From Janthinobacterium fluminis (GTDB lineage Bacteria > Pseudomonadota > Gammaproteobacteria > Burkholderiales > Burkholderiaceae_D): a stretch of DNA of 64,000 bases. Location: positions 496,001 through 560,000 of the forward strand of contig NZ_JAQQXR010000001.1 of NCBI RefSeq assembly GCF_028595325.1. Reading direction: 5' to 3'. The notes under the pieces are model-generated. The model worked only from the letters and a program-made list of their open reading frames with translations, searched no databases and had not been told where the DNA came from. Each line of letters opens with the position of its first letter. The stretch's first letter is position 1. This document shows positions 33,463-44,100 of this stretch, piece after piece. The position numbers were made by a program, and so were the translations under genes.

Positions 33463-34011
33463 ATGTTCGACAGCGTCCCCTTGACCTTGCGCGCGCGGCT
33501 GGCGGCGCGCTACGCCGAATTGCGCGGCAAGCTGGAAAGAATCGTCGGCTCGAAGGACGATGCGGCCGACGCCATCCAGGAAACCTGGCTGCGGCTCCAG
33601 GCCCTGCCCGAGGCGGCGCCGGTGCACAATCCCGACGCCTATCTGCTGCGCATGGCCGCCAACATCGCCACCGACAAGTACCGGCAGGACAATGTGATCC
33701 TCAGCCGCGGCGAGCTGGACGAGCTGATTCAGGTGGCGGACGAGGCCAGCGACCCCGAGCGCATTGCCAGCGCGCGCAGCGATGTCGCCGCGCTCAGCGC
33801 CGTCATCGCCAGGATGCCGGCGCGGCGCCGGGCTATACTGATCGCGGCCCGGGTGGACGGCCAGCTCAACAGCGAAATCGCCGAGCGCCTCGACCTGTCC
33901 CTGAGTACGGTGGAAAAGGAGCTGCGCTACGCCCTCGAATACTGCAAGGAGCGCCTGCCCGATGTCGACGCGGCGCAGCGCAGCCATATTGCCGGCCCGA
34001 GAAAATACTGA
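33463..34011 (+). CDS. ECF sigma factor (FecI-like)
   Basis: The product has 182 residues. Region 2 shows DDAADAIQETWLRLQAL and NPDAYLLRMAANIATDKYRQ. Region 4 has IARMPARRRAILIAARVDGQ and SEIAERLDLSLSTVEKEL, a classic sigma-4 helix-turn-helix. It is the size of FecI-type cell-surface-signalling sigma factors. The start is the ATG at 33463, 5 bp after the STN gene, and its stop overlaps the FecR start by 1 bp. I infer that it transcribes the giant exoprotein gene, which has a candidate ECF promoter directly upstream. Confidence 0.88.
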   Translation: MFDSVPLTLRARLAARYAELRGKLERIVGSKDDAADAIQETWLRLQALPEAAPVHNPDAYLLRMAANIATDKYRQDNVILSRGELDELIQVADEASDPERIASARSDVAALSAVIARMPARRRAILIAARVDGQLNSEIAERLDLSLSTVEKELRYALEYCKERLPDVDAAQRSHIAGPRKY

Positions 34012-34967
34012 TGAAGTCTATGTCGAACCAGGATACTTATTACAGCGCGGCCCGGCAGCAGGCAGTCCACTGGTGGACCCGCCTGCACTCGGGCCAGGCG
34101 ACGCGCGGCGACGCGGCGGCGTTTCGCCAGTGGTGCGGCGCCGATCCGCGCCACGCGCGCGCCTGGCGCGAGTTGACGCGCGTGTGGCGCGCGCTGGAGC
34201 CGGCGCTGGCGGCGCAGGCCGGGGGCGCGCCGTTCGCCGCCGCGCCCCGGCCCGCGGCGCGGGGCCGGCGCGTCTTCCTGGGCGGCGCGCTGGCGGCGGC
34301 GCTCGGCGGCGTGCTGGCGCTGCGTCCGCCGCTGGACCTGTGGCCCGCCGTGGACGAGTTCGCGGCCGACTACCGCACCGGCACCGGCGAGCAGCGCCAG
34401 GTGGCGCTGGACGAGCAGGTCACGGTGCAGATGAACACGCAGACGCGTTTCAATGTGCGCGCCGGCGACGGCATCGCGCTGCTGGCCGGCGAGGCCGAGA
34501 TTGTCGTCCGCGGCGCGCACGCGTTCGCCGTGGAGGCGGGCGGCGGCCGCCTGCTGGCGCGCTCGGGCCGCTTCAATGTCCGGCAGAGCGGGCCGCAGGT
34601 GTGCGTCACCTGCCTGGACGGGCGGGTGGAGCTGCTGCACGCCGGCCTGCGCCGCTCGCTGGCGGCGGGCAGCCAGGCCGTCTATGAGGGCGAGCAATTG
34701 CTGCGGCTCGACAAGGTCGACGCCGGCAGCGTGGTGGCCTGGCGCAGCGGCGTGCTGGCTTTCGCCGACGCGCCGCTGGCCGAGGTCGTCGACGAGATCA
34801 ACCGCTACCGGCCGGGCCGGCTGATGCTGTGCAACGCGGAGCTGGGCCGGCGGCGGGTGCGCATGCGCCTGTCGCTGCGCAACATCGCGCACGCCCCGGC
34901 GATGATACGCGACCTGTCCGGCGCGACGCTGCGCGAACTGCCCGGCGGCATCGTGCTGCTGAGCTGA
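34011..34967 (+). CDS. FecR family anti-sigma regulator
   Basis: The product has 318 residues. A cytoplasmic N-terminal sigma-binding domain (QAVHWWTRLHSGQATRGDAA, and WRELTRVWRAL) is followed by one membrane helix near 88-106 (FLGGALAAALGGVLAL). A periplasmic FecR domain comes next (EFAADYRTGTGEQRQVAL, GEAEIVV), and then a C-terminal STN-like part (GVLAFADAPLAEVVDEINRY). FecR proteins hold or activate their ECF sigma in response to a signal from an STN domain. It forms one operon with the STN and sigma genes. The periplasmic signal is unknown. Confidence 0.88.
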   Translation: MKSMSNQDTYYSAARQQAVHWWTRLHSGQATRGDAAAFRQWCGADPRHARAWRELTRVWRALEPALAAQAGGAPFAAAPRPAARGRRVFLGGALAAALGGVLALRPPLDLWPAVDEFAADYRTGTGEQRQVALDEQVTVQMNTQTRFNVRAGDGIALLAGEAEIVVRGAHAFAVEAGGGRLLARSGRFNVRQSGPQVCVTCLDGRVELLHAGLRRSLAAGSQAVYEGEQLLRLDKVDAGSVVAWRSGVLAFADAPLAEVVDEINRYRPGRLMLCNAELGRRRVRMRLSLRNIAHAPAMIRDLSGATLRELPGGIVLLS

Positions 34968-34990
34968 CGGGCGCCGCCACAAGTTTTTTT

Positions 34991-35015
34991 ACGGGTAAGG
35001 CCGCGCAGGCTCGTC
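34991..35015 (+). promoter_or_regulatory. Candidate ECF (FecI-type) promoter for the exoprotein
   Basis: After a T-rich stretch, ACGGGTAAGG (34991-35000) and CGTC (35012-35015) resemble the -35 GGGTA-type and -10 CGTC elements of many FecI-like ECF promoters. The site lies 24 bp after the fecR stop and about 130 bp before the giant gene. Assignment rests on pattern recall. Confidence 0.4.
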
Positions 35016-35145
35016 ATGGGGGTATGAACGCCCGACGCCGCCCCGGCCGCCCCTGCTTCCCCATCGACGCCCGCTTGCGCGGCGCGGCCGGCGGCCGGCT
35101 GTCGTGCCTTCTCCTCTGTCCAATTCGATTTCAGGAAAACCCGCC

Positions 35146-38100
35146 ATGACACGCTTACCGATACGCCCGCGACCGCGCACCGCCCCGGCTCCCGTTCCGA
35201 CACCACTGGCCGCCGCCGTGGCGACCTTGATGCTGCTGGGCGGGGTCGCCGCGCCGGTCCAGGCGCAGCAGGCTTTCAGCGCGGCGTGGTTCGCGGCCAA
35301 GGGCGGCGTGCAACAGGCCGCCGCGGCGAGTGGCAGGCTGCCCAACGGCCAGCCGCTGGCGCCGGCGGCGCCGCTGCCGGGGCAGCCCCGTGCCGGCGAG
35401 CAGGCCGAGCGCGCCGTCAACAATCTGCACCTGGCGGCCCGCGCCATCGTCGCCCAGCAGGCGGCGCAGGCGGCGGCCCGCCAACTGGCCCTGAACGGGC
35501 CGTCCGGCATTCCCGACGGCCTGGCCGAAGGCGGCCTGAAGGTCGACAGCAACAGCCTGAGCGCCGGCTGGCTCAACGCCAAGGCGCCGGTGCAGACGAC
35601 GGCGGGCGGCAAGACCGAGGTGAGCATCGAGCAGACGGCGGAGAAGGCGATTCTGAACTGGGAGCGTTTCAACGTCGGCCGCGATACGACGCTGCGTTTC
35701 GACCAGCGCGGCGGCGCCAAGGCCGGCGGCGGCAATAGCTGGATCGCGCTGAACCGCATCAACGACCCCAGCGGCAAACCCAGCCAGATCGCCGGGCAGA
35801 TCAAGGCCGACGGCGCCGTCTACCTGATCAACCGCAACGGCATCATCTTCACCGGCAGCAGCCAGATCAACACCGCCACGCTGGTGGCCAGCTCGCTGAG
35901 CCTGTCGGACAAGCAGTTCCAGCGCGGCATCAACAATCCGAACGTGGTGCCGTTCGCCGGCGGCAGCAGCCCGGTGATCCCGCAGTTCGGCGACTTCACG
36001 GCGCGCGTCCCGGACGTCTTCGGCGACTCCGGATTCAAGCCCGGCAGCGGCGGCGCGCCCGACGGCATGGGCCGGGTCGAGCGCTTCGTGCCCGGCGCGG
36101 CGCCGGGCGAGGTCAGGACCGAGGCGGGCGCGCGCCTGGAGACGGCGGCCGGCGGCAAGCTGATGCTGTTCGCGCCGAAGGTGCGCAACGCCGGCTATCT
36201 GGCGGCGCCGGACGGCCAGGTGATCCTCGCCGCCGGCGAAAACGTCTACCTGAAGACGTCGCCGCTGAACGACGCCAACGGCGTGCGCGGCCTGGATGTG
36301 GCGGTGTCGGCCACGCCCGGCTGGATGTTCAGCAGCGACCACGTGGCCGGCGCGCTCGGCCTGGTCCCCGTGTACGCGGACGCCGCCTACGTCGCCGGCG
36401 TGCGCGACGTGGTGCTGCCGGAGATGGCGGCGCGCGCGCTTGCCATCGGCTACGAGGTCGACAACAGCGGCACCGTGCGCGCCGAGCGCGGCAACATCAC
36501 CCTGCAGGGCCGCGACGTCAGGCAAAACGGCGCGCTGCTGTCGACGACGGCGCTGAACAACCGCAGCGGCTCGATCCTGATGCGCGCCTGGGGGCTGGGC
36601 ACGCACGCCGTCTCGGGCGAAACCGACGAGCTGCAAAACTGGCTGGCCGGCACGCTGACGCTGGGCCGCGGCAGCGTCACGCAAATCCTGCCCGACGCCG
36701 CCGACCGCAGCGAAATCGAGGCTTCCTCGCTGGCCACCCGCTACCAGGCCGGCGCCGTCGGCCTGTACGGGCAGTTGATCGATTTCAAACCGACGGCCGG
36801 CGTGCTGGTGCCGGCCGGCCGCATCAATGTGGAATCGGCCGTGAACCCGCTGTTCACCCAGGTGCCGTGGTACAAGCCGGGCAGCTTGGGCGACGCCAGC
36901 CGCGTCTACGTCGACAGCGACGCCTTCCTGAGCGTGGCGGGCTTGCGCGACGTGCAACTGGCGATGGCGCGCAACTTCATCGAGGCCGACTTGCGCATCA
37001 ACGAATTGCGCGACTCGCCGCTGCAGCGCGACTCCTGGCTGCGCGGCCAGAAGGTGGTGGTCGACCGGCGCGCCGGCGGCGTCTTCGACGGCGGGCCGAT
37101 GGCCGGCGTGCAGTGGCTGCTGCAGGCCGACGGCAAGTACGCGGCGGGCCGCTGGGCCGGCACGCCGCTGGCCGACGTCAGCGGCTGGATCGGCGTCGGC
37201 AAGACGGACTTGCAGGAGCTCTCCACCAACGCCGGCAAGATCACGCTGCGCGCCGGCGGCGCCGTGATCACGCGGGCCGGTTCGCAGCTCGACGTGTCGG
37301 GCGGCTCGGTGCGCTACGCCGACGGCCTGAACACCAGCACCAAGCTGCTCGGCGCGGACGGCCGCGTGGTCGGCATCGACCAGGCGATGCCGGACCTGGC
37401 CTATGTCGGCATCGCCGGCCGCCACGTCGAGCGCCACGCGCGCTGGGGCGTGGCGCAGACCTGGCGCAATCCGCTGATCGGCGGCGACCGCCTGGAGGCC
37501 GGCTACACGGAGGGCCGCAAGGCCGGCGCCGTGCAGATTTTCTCGGGCCAGGCGCTGGTGCTGGAGGGCGATTTCTGGGGCGGCGCCGTGGTCGGCGAGC
37601 GGCAGCGGCAACAGCCGGCGCAGAAGCAGGGCGGCCGGCTGGAACTGGGCAACGGCGTGCGCGACGACCGGCCGTGGGCGCCCGGGCAGGTGCTCATCAG
37701 CCACGACCCGCAGCGCCTGGCGGCCGGCTTCGACGCCGGCAGCGCGCTGGGCGAGGCTTTCTTCGTGCTGCCGCGGCCGGAAACGGGGCAGAGCCGGCCG
37801 GCCAAACGCAGCTATTTGTCCGACGCGATGCTGAACCGCTCCGGCATGGGCGAGGTCGTCATCAACCTGAGCGGCGACTTCGTGCTGGAGGCGGGCGCGG
37901 CGCTGGAGTTGGCGCCGGGCGCCGCCTTCACGGTGACGGGCGGCGAGGGTTCGATGGTCGACATGGCCGTCAACGGCAGCATCCGCAGCGCCGGCGGCAC
38001 GATCGCCTTCGAGACGATCAACGGCCGCGTGGCGGTGGGCGCCGGCAGCCGGCTCGACGCCGGCGGCCAGTGGCTCAACGTCTGGCGCGACGGCGCGGCG

Positions 38101-41100
38101 CCGGCCGCGTGGAACGCCGGCGGCGGCGCGATCACGCTGGGCGCCGGCACGCTGGCCATCGCGGCGGACGCCGTGCTGGACGTGTCGGGCGGCGGCCGGG
38201 TCGAGCGCAGCGGCGCCGGCAAGGCCAGGCTGCGGGCCGGCGACGCCGGTTCGATCAGCCTGGCCGGCCTGGGCGCCGGCACCCGGCTGGGCCAGCTGGA
38301 TCTGCGCGGCCACGCCGCCGGGTCCGCCGGCCGGCTGGTGCTGGAGAGCGCGGTGTCGGTGCAAATCGGCGGGCGCGGCGCGGCGCCGGGCGTGTTGTCG
38401 CTGCCGGCCACCCTGTTCGGCGAGCGCGGCTTCGGCGACGTCACCGTCAAGCTGAGCGGCGCCGGCACGATAGGCGTGCCCGACGACGCGCTGGTTCAGC
38501 AACTGCCCGCCAGCGTCGATCTGGCCGCCGTCGACTACCGCGCCATCGCCAGCGGCGAGCGGCTGGCCGGGCACGCGCCGACGGCCGTGCTGGCGGCCGA
38601 CGCGCGCCTGGCGCGCCGGCCCGCCAGCCTGACGCTGAGCGCGCCGGGCGGCGCCATCGACATCGGCGCCGGGGCGCGGGTGGAGACGGACACGGGCGGC
38701 CGGCTGAGCCTGAACCTGAGCGCGCCGGGCACGCTCACGGTGCGCGGCACGCTGGAGGCGCCGGCCGGCCGCATCGAGCTGAGCACGCCCGGCGCGCTGC
38801 TGCTGGACGCGGACGCGCAATTGCTGGCGCGCGGCGCGCCGGTGCTGGCCGCCGACGCGTCCGGCCGGCTGGGCGGCAAAGTGCTGGCCGGCGGCGAGGT
38901 GCTCCTCAAGGGCGCCCAGTCGCTGCGGCTGGAAGCGGGCGCCATCGTCGACGTCTCCGGGGCCTATGGCGAGGTCGACATGGCGGACGGCGACGGCCGC
39001 CCCGGCACGCTGGTCCCGCGCAGGGTGGGCCTGGCCAGCGACGGCGGCAGCGTGACGCTGCAGGGCGGCGCCAGCGGCAGCATGCACGTCGCGGCCACGC
39101 TGCGCGGTTACGCCGGCGGCGCCGGCGCGGCGGGCGGGCGCCTGACGGTCAGCGACATCAGCGCCGGCGCGGCCGGCGGCGCCGGCGGCGTCGCCTTCCC
39201 CTCCAAGTTGTACTGGCGCGACCCGGTCAGCGGCCAGGTCAAGAGCGAGCGTCCCACGAAGATACTCGACCTGGACCTGTTCAACGAGTACGGCAGCGCC
39301 GCCATGCCGCTGAGCAGCGAACTCCGCTATGCCTTGATGGGCCTGCCCGCCAGCGCCGCCACCGGCATGGAAATCGTCGCCGACCTCGACGGGGCATCCG
39401 GGGCGGCGCTGCTCAAGCCGTGGGAAGTCGACGCTAGCATCGACCCGGTGGCCGTGCAACTGCTGCTCAAGAATTTCTGGACCGACGCGGCGCTCAGCAA
39501 GCGCCTGGCCATCGCCGACATCCGGGCCCTGCCTTCCTCGCGCATTCTGGAGCGCTCGCTGTCGGGCGGCGGTTTCGGCACGCTGACGCTGCAGGCCGAC
39601 AAGGGCATCACGCTGGGCAGCGGCGTCCACGTGCGGGCGCTGGGCGAACTGAACATCGCCACGGCCCGGCTGTCGAACGGCGGCAGCGGCGGCAGCGCCC
39701 GCCTGACGGCGCCGCACCTGACGCTGCAGCAGCCCGTGTATGCGCCGACGCCGTGGGGCGCGGCGGCCGCGCTGGGCGGCACGCTGACGCTGGCGGCGCA
39801 AGTGATCGACGTGCAGCGCGGCGGCGACGAGCCCGGCGCGGGCCGGCGCGGCACCCGCATCGGCGGCTTCGACCGCACGGTGCTGGACGCCGGCAGCATC
39901 CGCCTGGGCGGCGCGCTGCCGGCGCAGCTCGGCCTGGGCAGCCAGTTCCAGGTCAACCTGGACGTCGACGGGCAATTGCTGCTGCGGGCGGGGCAGGTGT
40001 CGCCGGACACGGCCATGACGGCCGTGCTGCGCGCCGGCCGTGCCATTGTCGTCGAAGGTTGCGGCGCGGCGGCCGCGGCGCCGCTGTCGGCCGGCGGCAC
40101 GCTGCGCCTGGAGGCGCCGCATATCGAACAGGGCGGCGTGCTGCGGGCGCCGTTCGGGCGCATCGAACTGCTCGCCGGCGAGCGCCTGGTGCTGGGCGCC
40201 GGCAGCCTGACGTCGGTGTCGGGCGCCGGCCTGGCCGTGCCGTATGGCAGCCTGGGCAACAACGAGCACTGGCTCGATCCGACCCGGCCGATCGACGGCG
40301 CCAATCCGGCCGGCACGGCGCTGGCGGCCTTGCCGGAGAAGCGCATCACGCTGAAGGCGCCGGACGTGGCGCTGGGCGCCGGCGCGGTGGTCGACATCGC
40401 CGGCGGCGGCGACCTGCACGCGGCCGAATTCGTGCCGGGGCCGGGCGGCTCGCACGATTTGCTGGCGACGCCAGGCATGCAGGCGATCCTGCCGGGCGCC
40501 GGGCTGGCGCCGGCCGGCGGCGCGCCCGCCGGCGCGCGGGTCTGGCTGGCCGGCGGCCCCGGCCTGGCGGCCGGCTGGTACACGCTGCTGCCGGCCTGCT
40601 ATGCGCTGCTGCCCGGCGCCTTCGCCGTGTACAGCAGCGGCAAGAGCTGGGCCGGCGCGGCGGCGGGCGCCGTCGCCGGCGCCGACGGCAGCCTGCTCAT
40701 GGCCGGCAAGGGCGGCAACGCCTACGCCGGCTCGCAGGACGCCGTCGCCACGGCGTGGCGCGTCATGCCGGGCAAGACGCTGCGCCGCTACACGCAGTAC
40801 AACGAAGCCTTCGCCAACGACTTCTTCGGCTCCGAGAGCTTCAAGCTCAGCCAGTACCGCCTGAACGGCCAGAGCAGCGTCACGCCGCGCCTGGCGCGCG
40901 ACGGCGGCGCCGTGGTCTTCGACGCCGCGCAAAACCTGCTGCTCAACGGCACGCTGCGCTCGCAGGCCGGCGCCGGCGGCCGCGGCGGCCTGGTCGACAT
41001 CGCCGGACAGCGCATCGCCATCGTCGGCGCCGGCCAGGACGCCGGCACGCTGCGCGCGGACGGCTATCTGCTGATCGACGCGGCCAGCCTGACGAACTTC

Positions 41101-44100
41101 GGCGCCGGCAGCCTGCTGGTGGGCGGCACCCGCAAGGGCGACCCGCGGGGCTTGCAACTGAGCGTGACGGCTTCCGACATCGTCGTGCGCAACGGCGCCG
41201 GCTCGGCGCTGAGCGGCGCCGAGATCATCCTGGCGGCCAGCGAAAAAATCGCCATCGAGGCGGGCAGCGTCGTCAAGGCGCAGGGCGGCGCGGCGGGCGG
41301 CGCCGGCGACCTGGTGGTGGCGCCGCAGCGGGCGGCCGTCTACGACACCAGGGACACGCCGGAGCAGGACGACGATGTGCTGGTGGCGCCGGCGCGCGAC
41401 TGGGGCGCGCTGCTGCGCGTGGCCAACGGCGACGCCGTCAAGGTGATCCGCCAGAACGTCGACAGCGCCGGCGGCGGGGTGGTCAACATCGGCGCCGGCG
41501 CCGTCGTCGACGGCGGCGCGGCGCTGCTGATCGACGCCACGCGGACGACGGAGCTGGCGGCGTCGGCGCGGCTGTCGGCCGCCAGCCTGTCGGTGGCGGC
41601 GGGACGCATCGGCTTCGGCGGCGGCAGCGGCGGCCTGCTGCTGGACACGGCGACGCTGGCGCAACTGGCCGACGCCAAGCATCTGACGCTGCGCAGCTAT
41701 TCCAGCTTCGACTTCTACCGTCCGCTGGACCTGGGCGCGGCCGGGCTGGCCTCGGTGACCTTCGACGGCGGCGCCTTCGTCGGCCACGGCGCCGGCGACA
41801 TCCGCGTCAAGGGCGCCACGATCGCGCTGGAAAACAGCGCCGGCCCGGTCGCCGCCGGCGGCGCCGGCGCCGGCCGCCTGACGCTGGACGCCGACACGCT
41901 GGTGCTGGGCGCGGGGCAGAAGCGCTTCGCCGGCTTCGATGCCGTCGAACTGGGCGGGCGGGCGCGCATCGTCGGCCGGGGCGCGGGCGGCATCGACGCC
42001 GGCGCCGCCGCGCTGACGCTGACGACGCCGCTGCTGACGGGGCAGGGCAGCGCGGCCCAGAGCATCGTCACGCAGGGGCTGTTGCAGGTGAAGGCGGCGG
42101 CGGGCGCGGCGCCGGCCGAGCGCGACTTGCAGGACAGCCTGGGCGCGCGCCTGAGCCTGAGCGGCGCCAGCGTGCTGTTCGGCGGCCGCGCCGTCGCCCT
42201 GGGCGGCAGCGTCGAGCTCAGCGCCACGGCCGGCGGCGTGCTGCTGGGCGAGGGCGCGCAGATCGACGTGGGCGGCTTCGCCAGGCAGTTCTTCGACGCG
42301 GCCGCGTATGCCGACGCCGGGCGCATCAGCCTGACGGCGGCGGGCGGCGACGTGCGCCTGGACGGCGGCAGCAAACTGAATCTGGCGGCGCACCGGGACG
42401 GCGGCAGCGCCGGCACGCTGGCGCTGGCCGCGACGGGCGGCGGCAGCGTGGTCTTGAACGGCAGCATCGCGGCCCAGGCCGGCAGCGGCGGCAAGGCCGG
42501 CGCCTTCGCGCTGGACATCGACGCCTTGCCCGATTTCGCCGGACTCGGCCAGCGCCTGAACGCGGCCGGTTTCAGTCGTTCGCGGCAGTTCCGCATCCAC
42601 CGCGGCGACGTGCTGCTGGACGGCGCCATCGAGGTGCAGGACTTCGGCCTGACGGCCGACCGCGGCCATGTGACGGTGACGGGCAAGGTCGACGCCCGCT
42701 CCGCCTACGGCGGCAGCATCCGCATCACCGGCGGCAACGGCGTGGCCATGCGCGACGGCGCCCAGTTGCTGGCCGGCGCCAACGGCGAACGGGGCCTGGG
42801 CGGCGGGCGCGTCACGTTGGAGGCCGCCGGCGGGCGGCTCGACGTGCAGGGCGGCGTCGTCGACGTGGCCGGCGGCGACGGCGGCAGCGTGCGGCTGCGC
42901 GCGGCGCGCAACGGCGACGCCGACATCGCCGTGGACCGGCTGAACCTGCGGGTGCTGGGCGCCCGCTCGGCCGTGCTGGAGGGCGTGCGCGTGTATACGA
43001 GCGCCTCGGTCGACGCCGTCAAGGCGGACGCCGTGCGCGACGCCGGCGCCTTCATGGGCAATGCCGGCGCCATGGCGGCGCGCCTGGGCAACTCGCTGGC
43101 CATCATGCCCGGCATCGTCATCCAGAGCGACGCCGACCTGGCGATGGCCGGCGACTGGAATCTGTTCAGCGACTTCGCCGGCGCCCGCGAGGGCAGCCTG
43201 AGCCTGCGCGCCGGCGGCAATTTGCGCTTGGGCGGCCATTTGAGCGACGGCTTCAACAGCGCCGGCCGCGACGGCGTGCTGCAGGACGCGGCCTCGTGGA
43301 ACCTGCGCCTGGTGGCCGGCGCCGACATGGGCTCGGCCCAGGTGCTGGCGCTCAAGCCGCTGGCGGCCCAGGCCGGCGGCGGCGCCATCGTCGTCGGCGG
43401 CGCCGGCGCGGGAACGCTGGTGCGCACCGGCACGGGCGACATCGAGGTGCGCGCCGGCCGCGACCTGACGCTGGCGCACAAGGAGTCGGTGATCTACACG
43501 GCCGGGCGCAAGGACTTGTCGCAGTGGAGCGATTTCACGACGGCCCGGGCGGACGCCGTGTACGGCGCCGGCGGCGGCAATCTGGACATCGCCGCGCAGG
43601 GCAGCATCGAGGCGCAAGTCTCGGGCCAGCGCTTCACGCAGTGGTTGAACCGCCAGGGCAACGTCAACGGCGAATTCTATTTTGGCGCCTACACCCGCCG
43701 CGGCGAGCCGGCGGGGCCGGAACAGTCGAGCTGGTGGATCAATCCGGGCGCCTTCCAGCAGGGCGTGGCCGCGCTGGGCGGCGGCAACGTGACGGTCACG
43801 GCGGGAGGCGACCTGGGCAACCTGGTGGTGGCGCTGCCGACGACGATGCGCATGCGCGGCGGCCGCGCGGCGGACGAGGCGATGACGATGGAGCTGCGCA
43901 ACGGCGGCGCCATGACGGTGGAGGCGGGCGGCGCCATCCGCGGCGGCCAGTATTATGTGGCGCGCGGCGAGGGCAGCATCCGCGCCGGCGAAACGCGGGA
44001 CGGGCATGCGGTGTCGATCAGCACGCCGCTGGAGGGGCCGCACAGGTTCACGGTGGCGCCCGTGCTGGCGCTGGGCGACGCCACGCTGAGCCTGCGCACG

